Origin: Parasponia andersonii
Taxonomy: Eukaryota; Streptophyta; Magnoliopsida; Rosales; Cannabaceae
Direction: 5' to 3'
NCBI GenBank assembly: GCA_002914805.1
Contig: JXTB01000174.1
Coordinates: 524,966-588,965 of the forward strand
DNA: 64,000 nt
Position 1 is the first letter of the stretch. The number at the start of each line of letters is the position of its first letter. The notes beneath the pieces were generated by a model that saw only the letters and a program-made list of their open reading frames with translations, was not told the origin of the DNA and made no database searches. The translations under genes and the position numbers were made by a program. This document shows positions 47,397-59,380 of this stretch, one piece after another.

Positions 47397-47793
47397 AGCA
47401 TCGTTATATCACAACTATAGATCGAGGTATTTAATTTTCAGATCCAAAGGTCAAAGTTCACGCGGGATTTGATTTTCCGAAATAAAATCGGTATCTTTTC
47501 AAAATTTGAAACGACTTGATTTAAGACAACAGTTGGCATCATCGCTATCATTGTGTCTGCTCAAAGAATAGAAAAGTCTCCTTAAGTTTTGCTATTCTTC
47601 TTAGAAAAGATGACACATGGTTTCATCTATCAAAAAAAGGTACACTTGATCTTGAAAAGGTAAGATTTGAGATTTGGCGACTCTTCGAATATCTCAAGTC
47701 TAGGTCATAACATCACATTTTTTAAGTTCGCACTTATAATAGAAGGAAGCTCCATTTTGTCCTAAAGAACTAATGGAGCTGGTAGGCAATTAT

Positions 47794-48511
47794 TGTACGG
47801 TTTAAAATCCTATACGTTGGTCAATGCCAAAAAGGAAAAAGTTAACCAAGTGGACGTGTCAGGTCGCATGAGTAAGATGAAGTGTGACCTCCTCTGAAAG
47901 AGTTAAGTGCAACCTCCACCGAATAAGTTGAGTACGACCTTCTCTGAACGAGTTAAATGCGACCAGAATGAAAATGAAACTAGAATAAGCTTTGTCAAAC
48001 GGGTAACCTACAAAGAAAAGGGAACAAAAGTATCTCTTTAAAGATCAACCAGTTATCTCATTTAAGTTATTACCCAGTTATATTGTTACTCAAATTGTAT
48101 TTTCTGATTATACAGTTACTCATTCTCATAATTGGGAAACATTGAGCTATACTCACCTATATAAAGGGAGTTCAATGTAGTTGTATAGGATCTTTAATCT
48201 TTTTTGGATCTGGGATCTTTTTGGATCTGGGATCTTTTTAGATCTTTTGGGAACTTTTTAGACTCTTACTTCTTCTTTCTGGATAACACACTGTAATTTT
48301 GAGCTCTTAGAATTTCAGCCTTGAAACTTAACAAAACTCTTATAATTCTCCAAAAAATAGTAAAAAACAGTGGATGTAGGCTCATCTTTTTTGGGCTGAA
48401 TTACTATAAAATTCTTGTCTCTTTATTTACTTTGATTGATTAACTCTTTTCACATATAAGCCATATTTTGTAATTTTTCCAAATTTATTGTTGACAAAAT
48501 CTCCGCCAACA
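47794..48511 (+). repeat. 3' LTR of the non-autonomous element
   Basis: Starts TGTACGGTTTAAAATCC and ends CTCCGCCAACA. It is alignable to the 5' LTR throughout, including the 25-bp repeats and the ATATAAAGGGAG box. It is 20 bp longer, mostly from a second GGATCTGGGATCTTTTT unit (about 48204-48240). Scattered substitutions between the two LTRs indicate an old insertion. Confidence 0.85.
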
Positions 48512-48657
48512 ATACGTATTTCATATCCTTTGAAAGGTAATCTTGTAAATAAAAAATAAAGACAAAAAAAAAAGCATTAACCATAATTTATTACTCAATC
48601 AAATAATTTCTAAGCATGCACAACAAAATTTATCAAAGATTAGTGGAATCTCCAATA

Positions 48658-49404
48658 TCAAGCCGAGCTACTAGTGTTGCTCTGAACAAGTTGCAATTGC
48701 GAAAACGACCTAGTTAACATCGATGAAGATGTCTTATTATTAACATAAACGTCATTATTATCGACACTATTGTCGTCGTTTTGTCCCCGTAATATGTCAA
48801 GAACGACATGCGTTTGATCCACGGACAAGGACCTTTTCAACCCCGTAACCAAACGCCGGGGCTTCTCCTGGCCCATGGGCGAAACCAAGGGCACCACAAA
48901 ACGACGTCGTTCGGCCCTCTCCTCGCACGTGACAGCCTCCTCCCACTCTACTGGTAAAGACACGTGCGAGGTCTCGATGGGGTAAACGAGCGAGCGGCAG
49001 ACGGGGCAGGTGGTGTGAAACGACAACCATTTATCGACGCATTGCAAGTGAAACGCGTGACGACAATTGGGCAGGAGGCGGACCAGGACCTTCTCCTCCA
49101 GCTCCCCCAAGCAGACCGCGCACTCGCTCTGCTTGACCCGGAACAGTGCCCGACCCGGTTCGGCCGAGTACTGGAGAACCGGGATCGAGCTGAGGAGTTT
49201 CGGGTCCAACCCATTTTTGGACTTGGTGACGGGTCCCGAACCGTCGATGACTTCGCGGATCCGGGTTCGGGTCAGGAAGTACCGGACCACTATGACGTGG
49301 TATGCTAGGATGGCTATGGTAGTGGCGACTATGCCAGAGGCTGAGATCAGCAGAGGAATGAAGACAGAGCGTGAGAGATCCTGAGACGATGAAGAGCCCT
49401 CCAT
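48658..49404 (-). CDS. ATL-family RING-H2 E3 ubiquitin ligase
   Basis: Single-exon ORF of 248 aa, as usual for ATLs. A hydrophobic membrane segment lies at about residues 15-43, then the GLD motif (KNGLDPKLLSSIPV, 63-76), then the RING-H2: C95, C98, C114, H116, H119, C122, C133, C136, with W126 at the E2-contact position and Pro before C136. The tail is basic, then Ser/Asn-rich. ATLs are membrane-anchored ligases, many acting in defence, stress or carbon/nitrogen signalling; the substrate here is unknown. The GC content is clearly higher than in the surrounding retroelement DNA. The first ATG gives the full membrane segment. The gene lies only 146 bp from the LTR at its 3' side. Confidence 0.93.
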   Translation of the reverse strand: MEGSSSSQDLSRSVFIPLLISASGIVATTIAILAYHVIVVRYFLTRTRIREVIDGSGPVTKSKNGLDPKLLSSIPVLQYSAEPGRALFRVKQSECAVCLGELEEKVLVRLLPNCRHAFHLQCVDKWLSFHTTCPVCRSLVYPIETSHVSLPVEWEEAVTCEERAERRRFVVPLVSPMGQEKPRRLVTGLKRSLSVDQTHVVLDILRGQNDDNSVDNNDVYVNNKTSSSMLTRSFSQLQLVQSNTSSSA

Positions 49405-51618
49405 TAATGGAGATTCATCTAATTTTTTTTTATGAATATTTTGATTACTGGTTTTGTTTTTTGGGTTTTAATTTATAGAAGAGGGGACTAGAAATTCGAA
49501 GATGGGGAAGTTGGTTTTGGTTCCAATAAATTTGGGTCTGTGTTGAATTGAATTTTCTGGGTTTATGTGTTGTGTGGTTTAGCTTTGGGCAAGTGTAGTA
49601 AAGCTGGTCATTATAGATTAACTACATACGATGCAAAATCAGGATTTTAGTTCATATATTATGTTTACTTTTTTTTTTTTAATTTTATTTTTCTTCTCTC
49701 CATTGACAGAGTATGTAGATTTGGAAAATCCAAGCACCTACCATATATTAGTTTGTAGATTTTATGAGATTATGTGGATTTTTTTTCTTGGTAATATTAT
49801 ATGTGTATAATATATGTAGCGTTCAGCGTTAACTCTAATACATAATATAAAATGACATGGGTTTATTATTTAATATATGGGAGTGTGTTATGTGAACATT
49901 TGTACATATAAGGCTTTATCTAAAGAAACAAGGAACATGGCGTGGCACGGGGAAGCTTCATCATGTTGTCATGTGTGATTGCTTATAGTAATTGGACGGT
50001 GTCAACTGTGTATGTCCAAATCTACAAAGCCAAAATGTGTATTATAATAACAATTAATGAAGATAAAAATTAACTTTAATTTAGAAAATAAATAATGAGA
50101 AAAATGAATTAGTAAATACAGAGGGGAAAACTATATAAACCTTTTTAAGTACGGGTAAAATGTTTGATTTATTCATTTGGTCTTCAGAAATAATAAATTA
50201 CATCTTTATATTAGTAAATTAATACAAATTTCACCATTATATTTACTTTTTCAAAATTATCCTTTCTTAGTTTCTATAATCAAACAAATAATAGGAGACA
50301 GAAACAAATGGTGGTCGATTGAAAGAGAAAAAAATAAGAAGAAAAAATAAAAGTTAATAGAAAATGTCATACATGTTTTTTATTTTTTGTTTTTATATCT
50401 TTTAGTTTATTAAGGTGTATGGGTAAGGGTACTTTGATCATTAAAAAATAAAAATTTCTCAACTATGATCAAATTAACTGGATGTGTGTAATTTATACCA
50501 ATTTGATAATCCGATAAATATTTTTTATTATTTATGAAATCGATAAAATGAGCCTTTAGATTTAGATGATACTTTTATAATTTTCCCAAGGCAGAAGGAT
50601 CTAGATTCCTCAATAGCAGAACGTGGTTGATAAATTTTTTTTCGCCATAGTCCAACTATTGTCTTTCTGTGTGCTAGAATTTTCTCTAAATAGTAGGACT
50701 CAAGTCCAATATTATAACCAAAAGGGAAGACTAAAAATCCAAAAGATGGTAGTATGTGTGGATTATATTCCTAGATCAATATGCTGTTTATTATTTATTG
50801 GTATTATTCTTATAAAGTAAGGTATGTGAAACACAGTTTTATGTGCTTTAAGCTGTCGAATCATATTACTCTAATCCATTATGTTATCTTAACATAAATC
50901 AATTCCTAAGTCTTTTAATTAGTACTGAAATCAGAAGAAGACAATTGGTCGTTAAGTGTAGGGATTCCTCCGGACAGGTGCACATGGAGTGGAGCTTGGA
51001 GCAAATTGTAAATGACACATTACATTATTATAGTCAAGAGGTTTGTCTACGTAAACCGGGGAGCGGTCACATGTGATCTTTAATTGAAGATTTTAATTTT
51101 AATTTTACTTAATTAATGATATTTGTTCGAAATATACTGAAAAGTATAGTGGGTGCATCCTTGAGTTTACATGTGAATCCCCTATATTAATAGGGGTGCT
51201 AAACATCACGTCTTTTCCTTAACACTGCTCTATTTTAGGCTATGTAAGAGAAAACCACTTTTGGCTATAACTAACCTTTTCTGGAAAAAAAAGGGCAAAT
51301 ATCACTCATCGAAATGTAAGTTTACAAATCTAACATAAAGGCCCAATAGATGATAATTGATTCCCCCAAATTAAAAGAGGAGCAAGGTTGACTTTGAAAA
51401 TGAAAATAGTGGAAGCTATATAGGCAAAACAAACGAGGTGTCTAATAGCAGTGAGCGTTGGTTGGGTTTTCGGTTTTTGTGTGTTCGCGTTTGTGCATAA
51501 ACCAAATACCAACCAGAGTGCCTTCGGTTTTATTGGTTTCAGTTTTCAGGATTCCCAGCCGATTTTAGGGGTGAAGATGCATTAAAAAAAGGGGTTTAAA
51601 AAGGGGTTTAAAGAGAAC
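49405..51618. other. ATL upstream region and AT-rich spacer
   Basis: No supported gene in about 2.2 kb. ORFs at 50623-50820 and 51330-51512 have no recognisable features. A 14-bp GGGGTTTAAA direct repeat (51590-51612) lies just before the copia element. Confidence 0.5.
49472..49478 (-). promoter_or_regulatory. TATA box of the ATL gene
   Basis: Minus-strand CTATAAA, in TTCTATAAATTAAAA, lies about 70 bp upstream of the ATG. Confidence 0.55.
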
Positions 51619-51623
51619 GATAC

Positions 51624-52209
51624 TGTTGAACAAATCAACAATTACAGTTCACCAACTAGGTGCAATAGGAACAGTGAAAAGACAGTCGCAATAGGAATAG
51701 TAAAAAAGGAAGCTACAATAGGAATAGTAAAAAGAGCAGCCGCAATAGAAATAGTAAAAAAGGTAGCCGCAATAACAATTGTGAAAAGAGTAGCCGTAAT
51801 AAAAATAGTAAAAGATGGTGTTCACACCACCTTTCAAGTTCTATAAATACGGAGGGTTTCATCATTTGTTTTGCATCCCATTCTAAATCCTCTTCCTTTC
51901 TAAGAGAGAATTCAAGTCTAGGAATTCTTCTTAGTATCCCACTTATTTTCTCCTAAATTATTTAGAGAGAGTGTTTTCTCCTATTTCAAGAGAGAGATGT
52001 TCATTTGTTCTCTCTTTATATTTAGAAAGAAGTGAGTTGTAATCTCCTTTTCATAATGAAATTCTTTACAACCTTATCCGTGGACGTAGCCTAAATTGGG
52101 TGAACCACGTTAATTTTTTTGTGTGCCTTATTTTTTTCATTTTATCCAAATTTTCTCAACTCTTATTTTAGTTGTGTGTTATCGCTTTTGCAAAGCCGAT
52201 TTCCTAACA
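51624..52209 (+). repeat. 5' LTR of the copia element, with a 27-bp minisatellite
   Basis: TGTTGAACAAATCAACAATT...TTTCCTAACA. A 27-bp unit (GCAATAGGAATAGTAAAAA-like) is repeated about six times from 51662 to 51820 (starts 51662, 51688, 51715, 51742, 51769, 51796), just upstream of CTATAAATACGG (about 51841), the LTR TATA box. Leader and polyadenylation region follow. Confidence 0.9.
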
Positions 52210-52210
52210 G

Positions 52211-52223
52211 TGGTATCAGAGCC
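52211..52223 (+). promoter_or_regulatory. Primer-binding site (initiator tRNA-Met) of the copia element
   Basis: TGGTATCAGAGCC, complementary to the 3' end of plant initiator methionine tRNA, one base after the 5' LTR. Confidence 0.9.
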
Positions 52224-52342
52224 ATTAGTTGGAGTACTGTTCACATATACGGTATTGTTTACGTATACAATACTATTCACGAATACGGTACTGTTCACAT
52301 ACAGTGAAACGGTGGTAACTAAACAAATCGTGGTGAACAAAA

Positions 52343-55300
52343 ATGGTGGCAAAATTCGATATTGAGAAGTTTAATGGGAACAATTTCTCTTTGTGAAAAA
52401 TGAAGATAAAGGTAATATTGAGAAAAGATAATTACCTAACAGTAATTGGGGAAAAACCTGCTGAGATTGCTGATGATAAAAGGTGGGACGACATGGATAG
52501 TAATGCCGTCGCTAACTTATATCTGGCGCTAGCAGATAGAGTCCTGTCGAGCATTGAGGAGAAGAAGTCAACCAAAGAGATATGAGATACACTGATAAAG
52601 TTATACTAGGCCAAGTCGCTTCACAACAAAATTTTCTTAAAGATAAGGCTTTATACCTTTCGGATGACGGAATTAACAACGGTAACTGACCACATCAACA
52701 CCCTCAATACTTAATTCTCACAGCTCACAACAATGGAGTATAAAATAGAGGATAATGAACGTGTAGAAATCTTACTTCAGAGTCTACCTAATTTGTATGA
52801 TCAACTCATCATAAATGTGACCAGCAATGCTATAACTCTAGTTTTCAACGATCTTATAGCTGCTGTTCTCGAAGAAGAAAATCAGCGTAAGAATAAAGAA
52901 GACAGATTAGCAAGTTCACAGTAAGTAGAGGCTTTGACAATGAGAGAGAGATCAACGAAACGTGGCCCTAGTGAGAGTTAGAGTGATGGTAGATCAAAGT
53001 CAAGAAGTAAGAAGAATGTCAAGTGTTATCACTGTGGGAAGAAAATGGCACGTCAAAAGGGAGTGTTGGCAACTTAAGAAGAATGGAGATTCCAGAAGGA
53101 AGGACCCCGAGTCATCAAATGCTCAGGAGAATGTTGCAAATACTTCAGATGATGGAGAGATCCTTATTAGTGAAACAACAACAATTTCTAAGGACAGACG
53201 ATAGCTCACTGATGTTTGGTTAGTGGATTCGGGAGCAACATGGCATATGACTTCTCACAGAGAATGGTTTCACACTTATGAACCTGTCTCTAAAGGATCT
53301 GTATTCATGGGTAACGATCATGCCTTAGAGATCACTGGGATTGGTACTATCAAGATAAAGATGTATGATGCCACTATTCGCACTATTCAAGAGGTGCGAC
53401 ATGTGAAAGGCCTGAAGAAAAATTTATTGTCTTTGGGACAATTAGATAATCTTGGTTGCAAAACTCGTGTCGAGAATAGGATCATGAAGATTATGAAGGG
53501 CATGCTTGTAATAATGAAGGCAGAGAAAATCACAGTGAATCTATACATGCTTAAAGGAGATACACTGATGGAAGCCGAGGCATCAGTTGCTTCAATAAAT
53601 TCCGGAGAAGAATCAAATAATGTGGCATCGTAAGCTTGCCATATGTCGGAACGAGGCTTGAAGATTCTTTCTGAACGGAGGTTGCTTCCTGGTCTCACAA
53701 AGGTATCTTTACCCTTTTGTGAGTATTATGTCACAAGCAAACAACATAGATTAAAGTTTAGCACATCCAATTCTAAAAGTAAAAAAGTTCTAGACTTGGT
53801 TCACTCTAATATTTAGTAAGCACTGGTAATGCCCCAAGGAGGAGCTAGATACTTTGTATCTTTTATTGATGATCACTCCAGGAGATGTTGGGTGTATCCT
53901 ATCAAGAGGAAGACAGATGTGTTTTCAGTCTTCAAAATATTCAAAGTACGGATAGAGCTTGAATCTGGAAAAAATATTAAGTGTTTAAGGATTGACAATG
54001 GAGGAGAATATACAAGCGATAAATTTGATAACTTCTGTCAACAAGAAGGTATCAAGAGGCAGTTCACAGTGGCGTACACTCCTCAACAAAATGGAGTGGC
54101 AGAGCGGATGAACAGAACCTTATTGGAAAGAACAAGAGCAAGGTTGAAAGCTGCAGGTCTACCCAAGACATTCTAGGCAGAAGCTGTCAAAACTGTCTGT
54201 TATGTGATTAATCGATCTCCATCAACAGCGATTGATCTGAAGACACCGATGGAGATGTGGACTGGTAAGCCAACTGATTATTCTCGCTTACATATGTTTA
54301 GATGTCCTGTGTACATAATGTACAACGCTCATGAAATCACAAAACTGGATTCAAAGTCTAGAAGGTGTGTACTCTTAGGATATGCTGATGGAGTCAACGG
54401 ATATCGCTTATAGGATCCCACTACCCATAAGGTTGTTATCAGCAGAGATATGATATTTGTAGAGAATAAACTGCAAGAGAAGGGAGACGATAGCAAACTA
54501 GAAACTACTACAGTTTAGGTAGAAAAGAATACTGAAGATTCAAATTCTTCTGAAGTAGCACCAGAGTATGAAGTAGAAGAACCAGTTGAGGAAGAGGCTT
54601 CTGAAATTCGTCGGTCAACTCGTGAGAAAAGAACACCGGTATGACACTCGGATTATATCACTGAGAGCAATATTGCATACTGTCTTCTAACAGAGGATGG
54701 AGAGCCAACAACTTTCCATGAGGCTACCAAAAACCCGAATGTATCCCTTTGAATGACAGTAATGTAAGAAGAGATTGAAACCCTTCACAAGAACAAGACA
54801 TGGGATCTTGTTTTGCTACCACAAAGAAGGAAGGCTATTGGTAACAAATGGGTCTACAAGATCAAGCGTGATAGCAATGATCAAGTGGAGCAGTATCGTG
54901 CGAGATTGGTGGTAAAAAGATATACTCAGAAAGAAGGTATTGACTTCAATGAGATATTTTCTCCTGTAGTTCGACTGACAACAGTTAGAGTAGTTATGGC
55001 GATGTGTGCTACGTTTGACCTATATCTAGAGTAGCTAGATGTGAAAACTGCTTTTCTTTATAGAAAACTTGAAGAAGAGATTTATATACTCTAACCAGAA
55101 GGTTTTACTGAAACAGGCAAGGAGAATTTAGCTTGCATGTTGAACAAATCTCTATACGGTCTCAAACAGGCACCGAGGTGTTGGTATAAGAGATTTGATT
55201 CCTTCATCATAAGCTTTGGGTACAACAGACTCAGTTCAGGCCACTGTACATACTTTAGGAGGTTTGACGAAAATAGTGACTTCATTATCTTATTATTGTA

Positions 55301-56255
55301 CGTAGATGACATGTTGGTAGCAGGCCCCAACAAAGACAGAATCCAAGAATTGAAGGCATAGTTAGCTAGGGAATTTGATATGAAGGACTTAGGACCAACA
55401 TACAAGATTCTAGGGATGCAAATTTACCGAGACAGAGGTAACAGGAAGATTCGGCTTTTTCAGAAGAATTATTTGAAGAAAATCTTGCGCCGCTTCAATA
55501 TGCAAGATTGTAAGTCGATTTCTACCCCACTTCCTGTTAACTTCAAGTTATTCTCTGGGAAGTATCCTAGCAATGAAGCAGAGAGGATGAAGATATCTCG
55601 AGTACCGTATGCATCAGCAGTGGGAAGCCTAATATTTACTATGATATGTACAAGACCAGACATTGCACAAGCAGTTAGTCGATATATGACGAATCCTAGT
55701 GGAGAGCATTGGAATGCTGTGAAGAGAATTCTAAGATACATTAAAAGAACCTCAGATGTTGCATTATGTTACGGAGGATCAGAATTTATTATCAGAGGAT
55801 ATGCTGATTCAGATTTTGCGGGTGATCTTGACAAACGAAAATCTACTACAGGCTATGTGTTTACTCTTGCAAAAGGAGCTGTAAGCTGGGTTTCGAAACT
55901 ACAAACTATTGTAGCTTTATCTACAACAGAAGCAGAATATATGGCAGCTACACAAGCTTGTAAAGAGGCTATTTGGATTCAAAGGTTATTGGAGGAGCTT
56001 GGGCACAAATAAGAAAATATTCCTCTATTTCATGACAGTTAAAGTGCCTTGCATATTGCAAGGAATCCAGCCTTTCATTCCAAGACAAAGCACAATAGCG
56101 TTCAATATCACTTTGTTCGAGAAGTAGTAGAATATAGAAGTGTGGACATGAAGAAGATTCACACAAAGGAGAACCTAGCAAATACTTTAACTAAACCAAT
56201 CAATACTGACAAGTTCCAATGGTGTAGATCCTTATATGGCCTAGCAAAAATATAA
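52343..56255 (+). pseudogene. copia gag-pol polyprotein, with nonsense mutations
   Basis: In order: gag (MVAKFDIEKFNGNNFSL, 52343; LLQSLPNLYDQLI, about 52770), zinc knuckle CYHCGKK...WHVKREC (about 53015-53075), protease VDSGATWHM (53223), pre-integrase and integrase (GGARYFVSFIDDHSRRCWVY at 53840; DNGGEYTS; TPQQNGVAERMNRTLLE), RT (GNKWVYKIKRD; LLYVDDMLVAG at about 55295), RNase H (GYADSDFAGDLDKRKSTTGYVF; ALSTTEAEYMAA). Frame 2 runs to the zinc knuckle, where one extra base in an A run near 53043 shifts it; everything after is in one frame broken only by stops. These stops mostly fit C-to-T or G-to-A changes. Confidence 0.92.
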
Positions 56256-56340
56256 GAAATATGAAGAATTGACGAGGGAAGAAAAGAGAGATTCATCAAG
56301 TGTGAAGACATGATTAAAATCAAGTCTTCAAGTGGGAGAA

Positions 56341-56924
56341 TGTTGAATAAATCAACAATTGCAACTCACCAACCTGCCGCAATAGGAACAGTGAAAAGGC
56401 AGCCGCAATAGGAATAGTAAAAAAGGAAGCCGCAATAGGAATAGTAAAAATGGCAGCCACAATAGGAATAGTAAAAATGGTAGCCGCAATAGCAATAGTG
56501 AAAAGAGCAGTCGTAATAGCAATAGTAAAAGATGGTGTTCACACTACCTTTCAAGTTCTATAAATACGGAGAGTTTCATCACTTATTTTGCATCCAATTC
56601 TAAATCCTCTTCATTTCGAAGAGAGAATTCAAGTCTAGGAATTCCTCTTGGTGTCCCACTTATTTTCTTCTAAATTGTTTAGAGAGAGTGTTTTCTCCTA
56701 TTTTAAGAGAGAGATGTTCATTTGTTCTCTCCTTATATTTAGAGAGAAGTAGGTTGTAATCTTCTTTTTTTAATGAAATTATTCACAGTCTTATCCGTAG
56801 ATGTAGTCTAAATTAGATAAATCACGTTAATTCTTTTTTGTGCCTTATTTTTTTAATTTATTCAAATTTTCTCAACTTATATTTTAAGTGTGTGTTATCG
56901 ATTCCCTTAGCCGATCTCTTAACA
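56341..56924 (+). repeat. 3' LTR of the copia element
   Basis: TGTTGAATAAATCAACAATT...ATCTCTTAACA, including six 27-bp units with starts at 56379, 56405, 56432, 56459, 56486 and 56513, and CTATAAATACGG. Preceded by the polypurine tract AGTGGGAGAA (56331-56340). Confidence 0.9.
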
Positions 56925-56929
56925 TATAC

Positions 56930-57655
56930 ATACTTTTGGCGTGTTTTAGTTTTAAGTATTGGGAATGACTCATGAGCAAAGACAAATTTTATTGGTCATG
57001 TCAAAGACAAATTTGATTGGTCATGTCGATTTTACTATGGCCGTACCTGGTTGAGTTGTCAGTTATTTTGTTCACTTACACATAGTAACGAATCTAATAT
57101 AATCTAATGTTCTCCACTATTTCTTAAATTGGGTTGAAAAGTCCAAGACCAACCCATCCAAGGTTAAAAAAAAAAAAAATCTTAGTTACATCACTTACAT
57201 CGATTCAAACTAGAAAAATTGCACCTAACCAAAATCATGGGGCGATAATTGGCCCTTGATTCACCAAAAACAGAGCAGAAAGAAAGCCACACACTCATTG
57301 CTATTATACCAATTACCAAGTCATTTTCTGAGAGTCAGAACAATGCACTATTTTAAAACACCCAAACCTATAATTGTATACTATTCTGATTAAGAAGATC
57401 GAATAGAATCATCTCCTGATTTTGTCAGTAGTTCATGATCCAAGAAACTCAATAGAAATAAACATTAAGAAAAAAAAAAGACATCATGTCAGCATCCAAC
57501 TCATGTGGGTCCTTATAGGAATCTTTTTCGTCCACACAAATAAGGATGACTTCATAACCACCACATATTTACTATCTTTCTCAAAAAGATACCACAGGAA
57601 GAGATTCGAGAAACCCATCTAAAAATTCCCAAAAGTTGAGAAAAGGAAAAAAAAA
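56930..57655. other. NCS1 upstream region
   Basis: No clear TATA box. A-rich tracts precede the ATG, which sits in the context AAAAAAAATGGTC. The ORF at 57422-57622 has no recognisable features. Confidence 0.5.
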
Positions 57656-59380
57656 ATGGTCTCTTCCATCTCCAAATGTCTCAGCTTCAATCACCATCTT
57701 CATCCCCACCCTTTGAGTCCCTCAACTACCACCAAAAACTCAAGGCCCTTTTCTCCTCCATTGTACACTACCCATCACTACAAATCGGTCAATCTCCCTA
57801 AACTCTCTTTCAAAAGATGCTCTCTTTCTACTCCCATGGCTTCAAGTTCAAACCAACCGGCGCCCACTATCAGTTCTCAATCAGACGGGTCGGACTTCGA
57901 ACCCGACCCGACTCTCACCAGCGACGACCTCAAGCCAACGACAAGTTCCCAGAGGTCGTTTTCCGGGTGGGAAATGGCCAGTCTTTGGGTGGGACTTGTC
58001 GTTGGGGTTCCAGCCTATTACTTAGCCGGTAGCCTCGTTGACCTTGGAATGGCTTGGTGGCAAGGCATCGCCACGGTCGTTATAGCCAACATAATCCTCT
58101 TGGTCCCACTGATCTTAACGGGTCACCCGGGAACCCGTTACGGGATCTCGTTCCCGGTTTTGGCCCGGTCCGCTTTCGGGATCCGCGGGGCCCACATCCC
58201 AACTCTGCTGAGGGCCTTGGTGGGTTGTGGTTGGTACGGAATCGAGACTTGGATTGGTGGGGAGGCCATATTTCTCCTCTTGCCAAAAGTAGTCAAAACG
58301 ACGTCGTTTGCTGAGTCTATACCTTGGCTTGGCACGTCTCCTCTTGAATTTGCCTGTTTTGTCGTTTTTTGGATTGCCCAATTGGGCATTGTGTGGAAAG
58401 GAATGGAGGGTATTAGAGCGCTTGAGAAGTACTCAGCTCCTATTCTTATTGGTCTCACTTCTTGTTTGCTCATTTGGGCTTATGTTAAAGCCGGTGGTTT
58501 TGGTCACATGCTATCATTATCTTCTAAGCTCTCTCTATCTGAGTTTTTGGCATTGTTTTTCCCTTCTCTCACTGCCAATATAAGCTTTTGGGCTCCTCTG
58601 GCTCTTAACATACCTGATTTTACTAAATATGCCAAGACCCAAAAAGACCAAATTGTGGGCCAGGCTGGACTTCCAATCTTTATGGGGCTTTTCACATTTG
58701 TGGGCTTAGCAGTCACTTCTTCAACTAAGGTCATTTTTGGGAAAGTCGTGTCCAACCCAATTCAGCTTTTAGGCCAAATTGGAGGTCTCACAACCATGGT
58801 GCTAGCCATTCTTGGAATTAGTCTAGCTACTATAACAACTAATATTGCAGCCAATGTGGTGGCTCCAGCTAATGCTCTTGTGAATCTTAGTCCTTCTAAG
58901 TTCACATTTAGAAGAGGAGCACTTTTAACGGCTTTGCTGGGGATTGCTTTTCAACCATGGAGGCTTCTTGGGTCGAGTGAGAGCTTTGTTTACACATGGT
59001 TAGTGGGCTACTCTGCTTTGCTGGGCCCAATTGGGGGCATAGTTTTGGCGGACTATTATCTTGTTAAGGGTACGGACTTGGCTATAAAGGACTTGTACTC
59101 ACTAAGTCCAAATGGGGTTTACTACTATTCGGGAGGCTATAATTTGGTGGCTTTGACAGCTTTAGTGGTTGGGATTTTGCCGGTGATTCCAGGGTTCTTG
59201 CAAAAAGTTGGGATTGTTACCTCAGTTTCGGATGTTTTTGTGGTCATCTATAACAATGCTTGGTTTTTCAGCTTCTTCATGGCAGGTTATCTTTATTGGA
59301 TTTTGTCAAGCCTGACGAGGTACAACAACAACAACATATCTGATCGAGCACAACAACCTCTTTTGTCCAATGAAAATTAA
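57656..59380 (+). CDS. NCS1: Plastid purine-uracil permease, NCS1 family
   Basis: Intronless ORF of 574 aa. The first about 60 residues are Ser/Pro/Thr/His-rich with few acidic residues, a chloroplast transit peptide; a second ATG (MASSSNQ, residue 61) would remove it. The NCS1 fold starts near [36 protein letters not shown], followed by [38 protein letters not shown], a long [26 protein letters not shown] substrate region (seen as [16 protein letters not shown]) and about 12 membrane helices. The single Arabidopsis member (PLUTO/NCS1) transports adenine, guanine and uracil across the plastid envelope by proton symport. All landmarks are present and the frame is intact. Confidence 0.96.
   Translation: MVSSISKCLSFNHHLHPHPLSPSTTTKNSRPFSPPLYTTHHYKSVNLPKLSFKRCSLSTPMASSSNQPAPTISSQSDGSDFEPDPTLTSDDLKPTTSSQRSFSGWEMASLWVGLVVGVPAYYLAGSLVDLGMAWWQGIATVVIANIILLVPLILTGHPGTRYGISFPVLARSAFGIRGAHIPTLLRALVGCGWYGIETWIGGEAIFLLLPKVVKTTSFAESIPWLGTSPLEFACFVVFWIAQLGIVWKGMEGIRALEKYSAPILIGLTSCLLIWAYVKAGGFGHMLSLSSKLSLSEFLALFFPSLTANISFWAPLALNIPDFTKYAKTQKDQIVGQAGLPIFMGLFTFVGLAVTSSTKVIFGKVVSNPIQLLGQIGGLTTMVLAILGISLATITTNIAANVVAPANALVNLSPSKFTFRRGALLTALLGIAFQPWRLLGSSESFVYTWLVGYSALLGPIGGIVLADYYLVKGTDLAIKDLYSLSPNGVYYYSGGYNLVALTALVVGILPVIPGFLQKVGIVTSVSDVFVVIYNNAWFFSFFMAGYLYWILSSLTRYNNNNISDRAQQPLLSNEN

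Larger units (their letters stand above)
40545..48511 (+). mobile_element. Non-autonomous Tat-like LTR retrotransposon with gag-protease and an antisense gene
   Basis: Two similar LTRs (40545-41242 and 47794-48511) enclose a plus-strand gag and aspartic protease frame (41445-43740) and a minus-strand coding region (46790-44636). No reverse transcriptase, RNase H or integrase signature is visible in the 0.9 kb between them, which holds TCGTCATTCG microrepeats instead. The antisense region resembles the accessory ORF of Tat-lineage gypsy elements. A clear target duplication is not seen (TATAT before, ATACG after). Mobilisation would have needed pol from another element. Confidence 0.8.
51624..56924 (+). 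mobile_element. Near full-length Ty1/copia retrotransposon (Tnt1/Tork-like)
   Basis: It has LTRs of 586 and 584 bp, a methionine-tRNA primer site (TGGTATCAGAGCC, 52211), gag-protease-integrase-RT-RNase H order, and a purine-rich AGTGGGAGAA directly before the 3' LTR. Flanks GATAC (51619-51623) and TATAC (56925-56929) are a target duplication with one mismatch. Pol order (integrase before RT) defines copia; the overall resemblance is to Tnt1-94-like elements. Many nonsense mutations mean it is dead. Confidence 0.92.

Noticed and set aside
48964..49384. Plus-strand ORFs of 105-114 aa opposite the ATL gene
   Set aside because: Shadows of a GC-rich coding region; the minus strand encodes a complete RING-H2 protein.
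51649..51837. ORFs coding for Tyr/Cys-rich repeats (YYSYCGC type), here and at 56366-56554 and 60681-60863
   Set aside because: The 27-bp minisatellite has a length divisible by three, so any frame without a stop stays open. They lie in LTRs and are not genes.
58054..58473. Several ORFs on both strands within NCS1
   Set aside because: Alternative frames of the transporter; none has features of its own.
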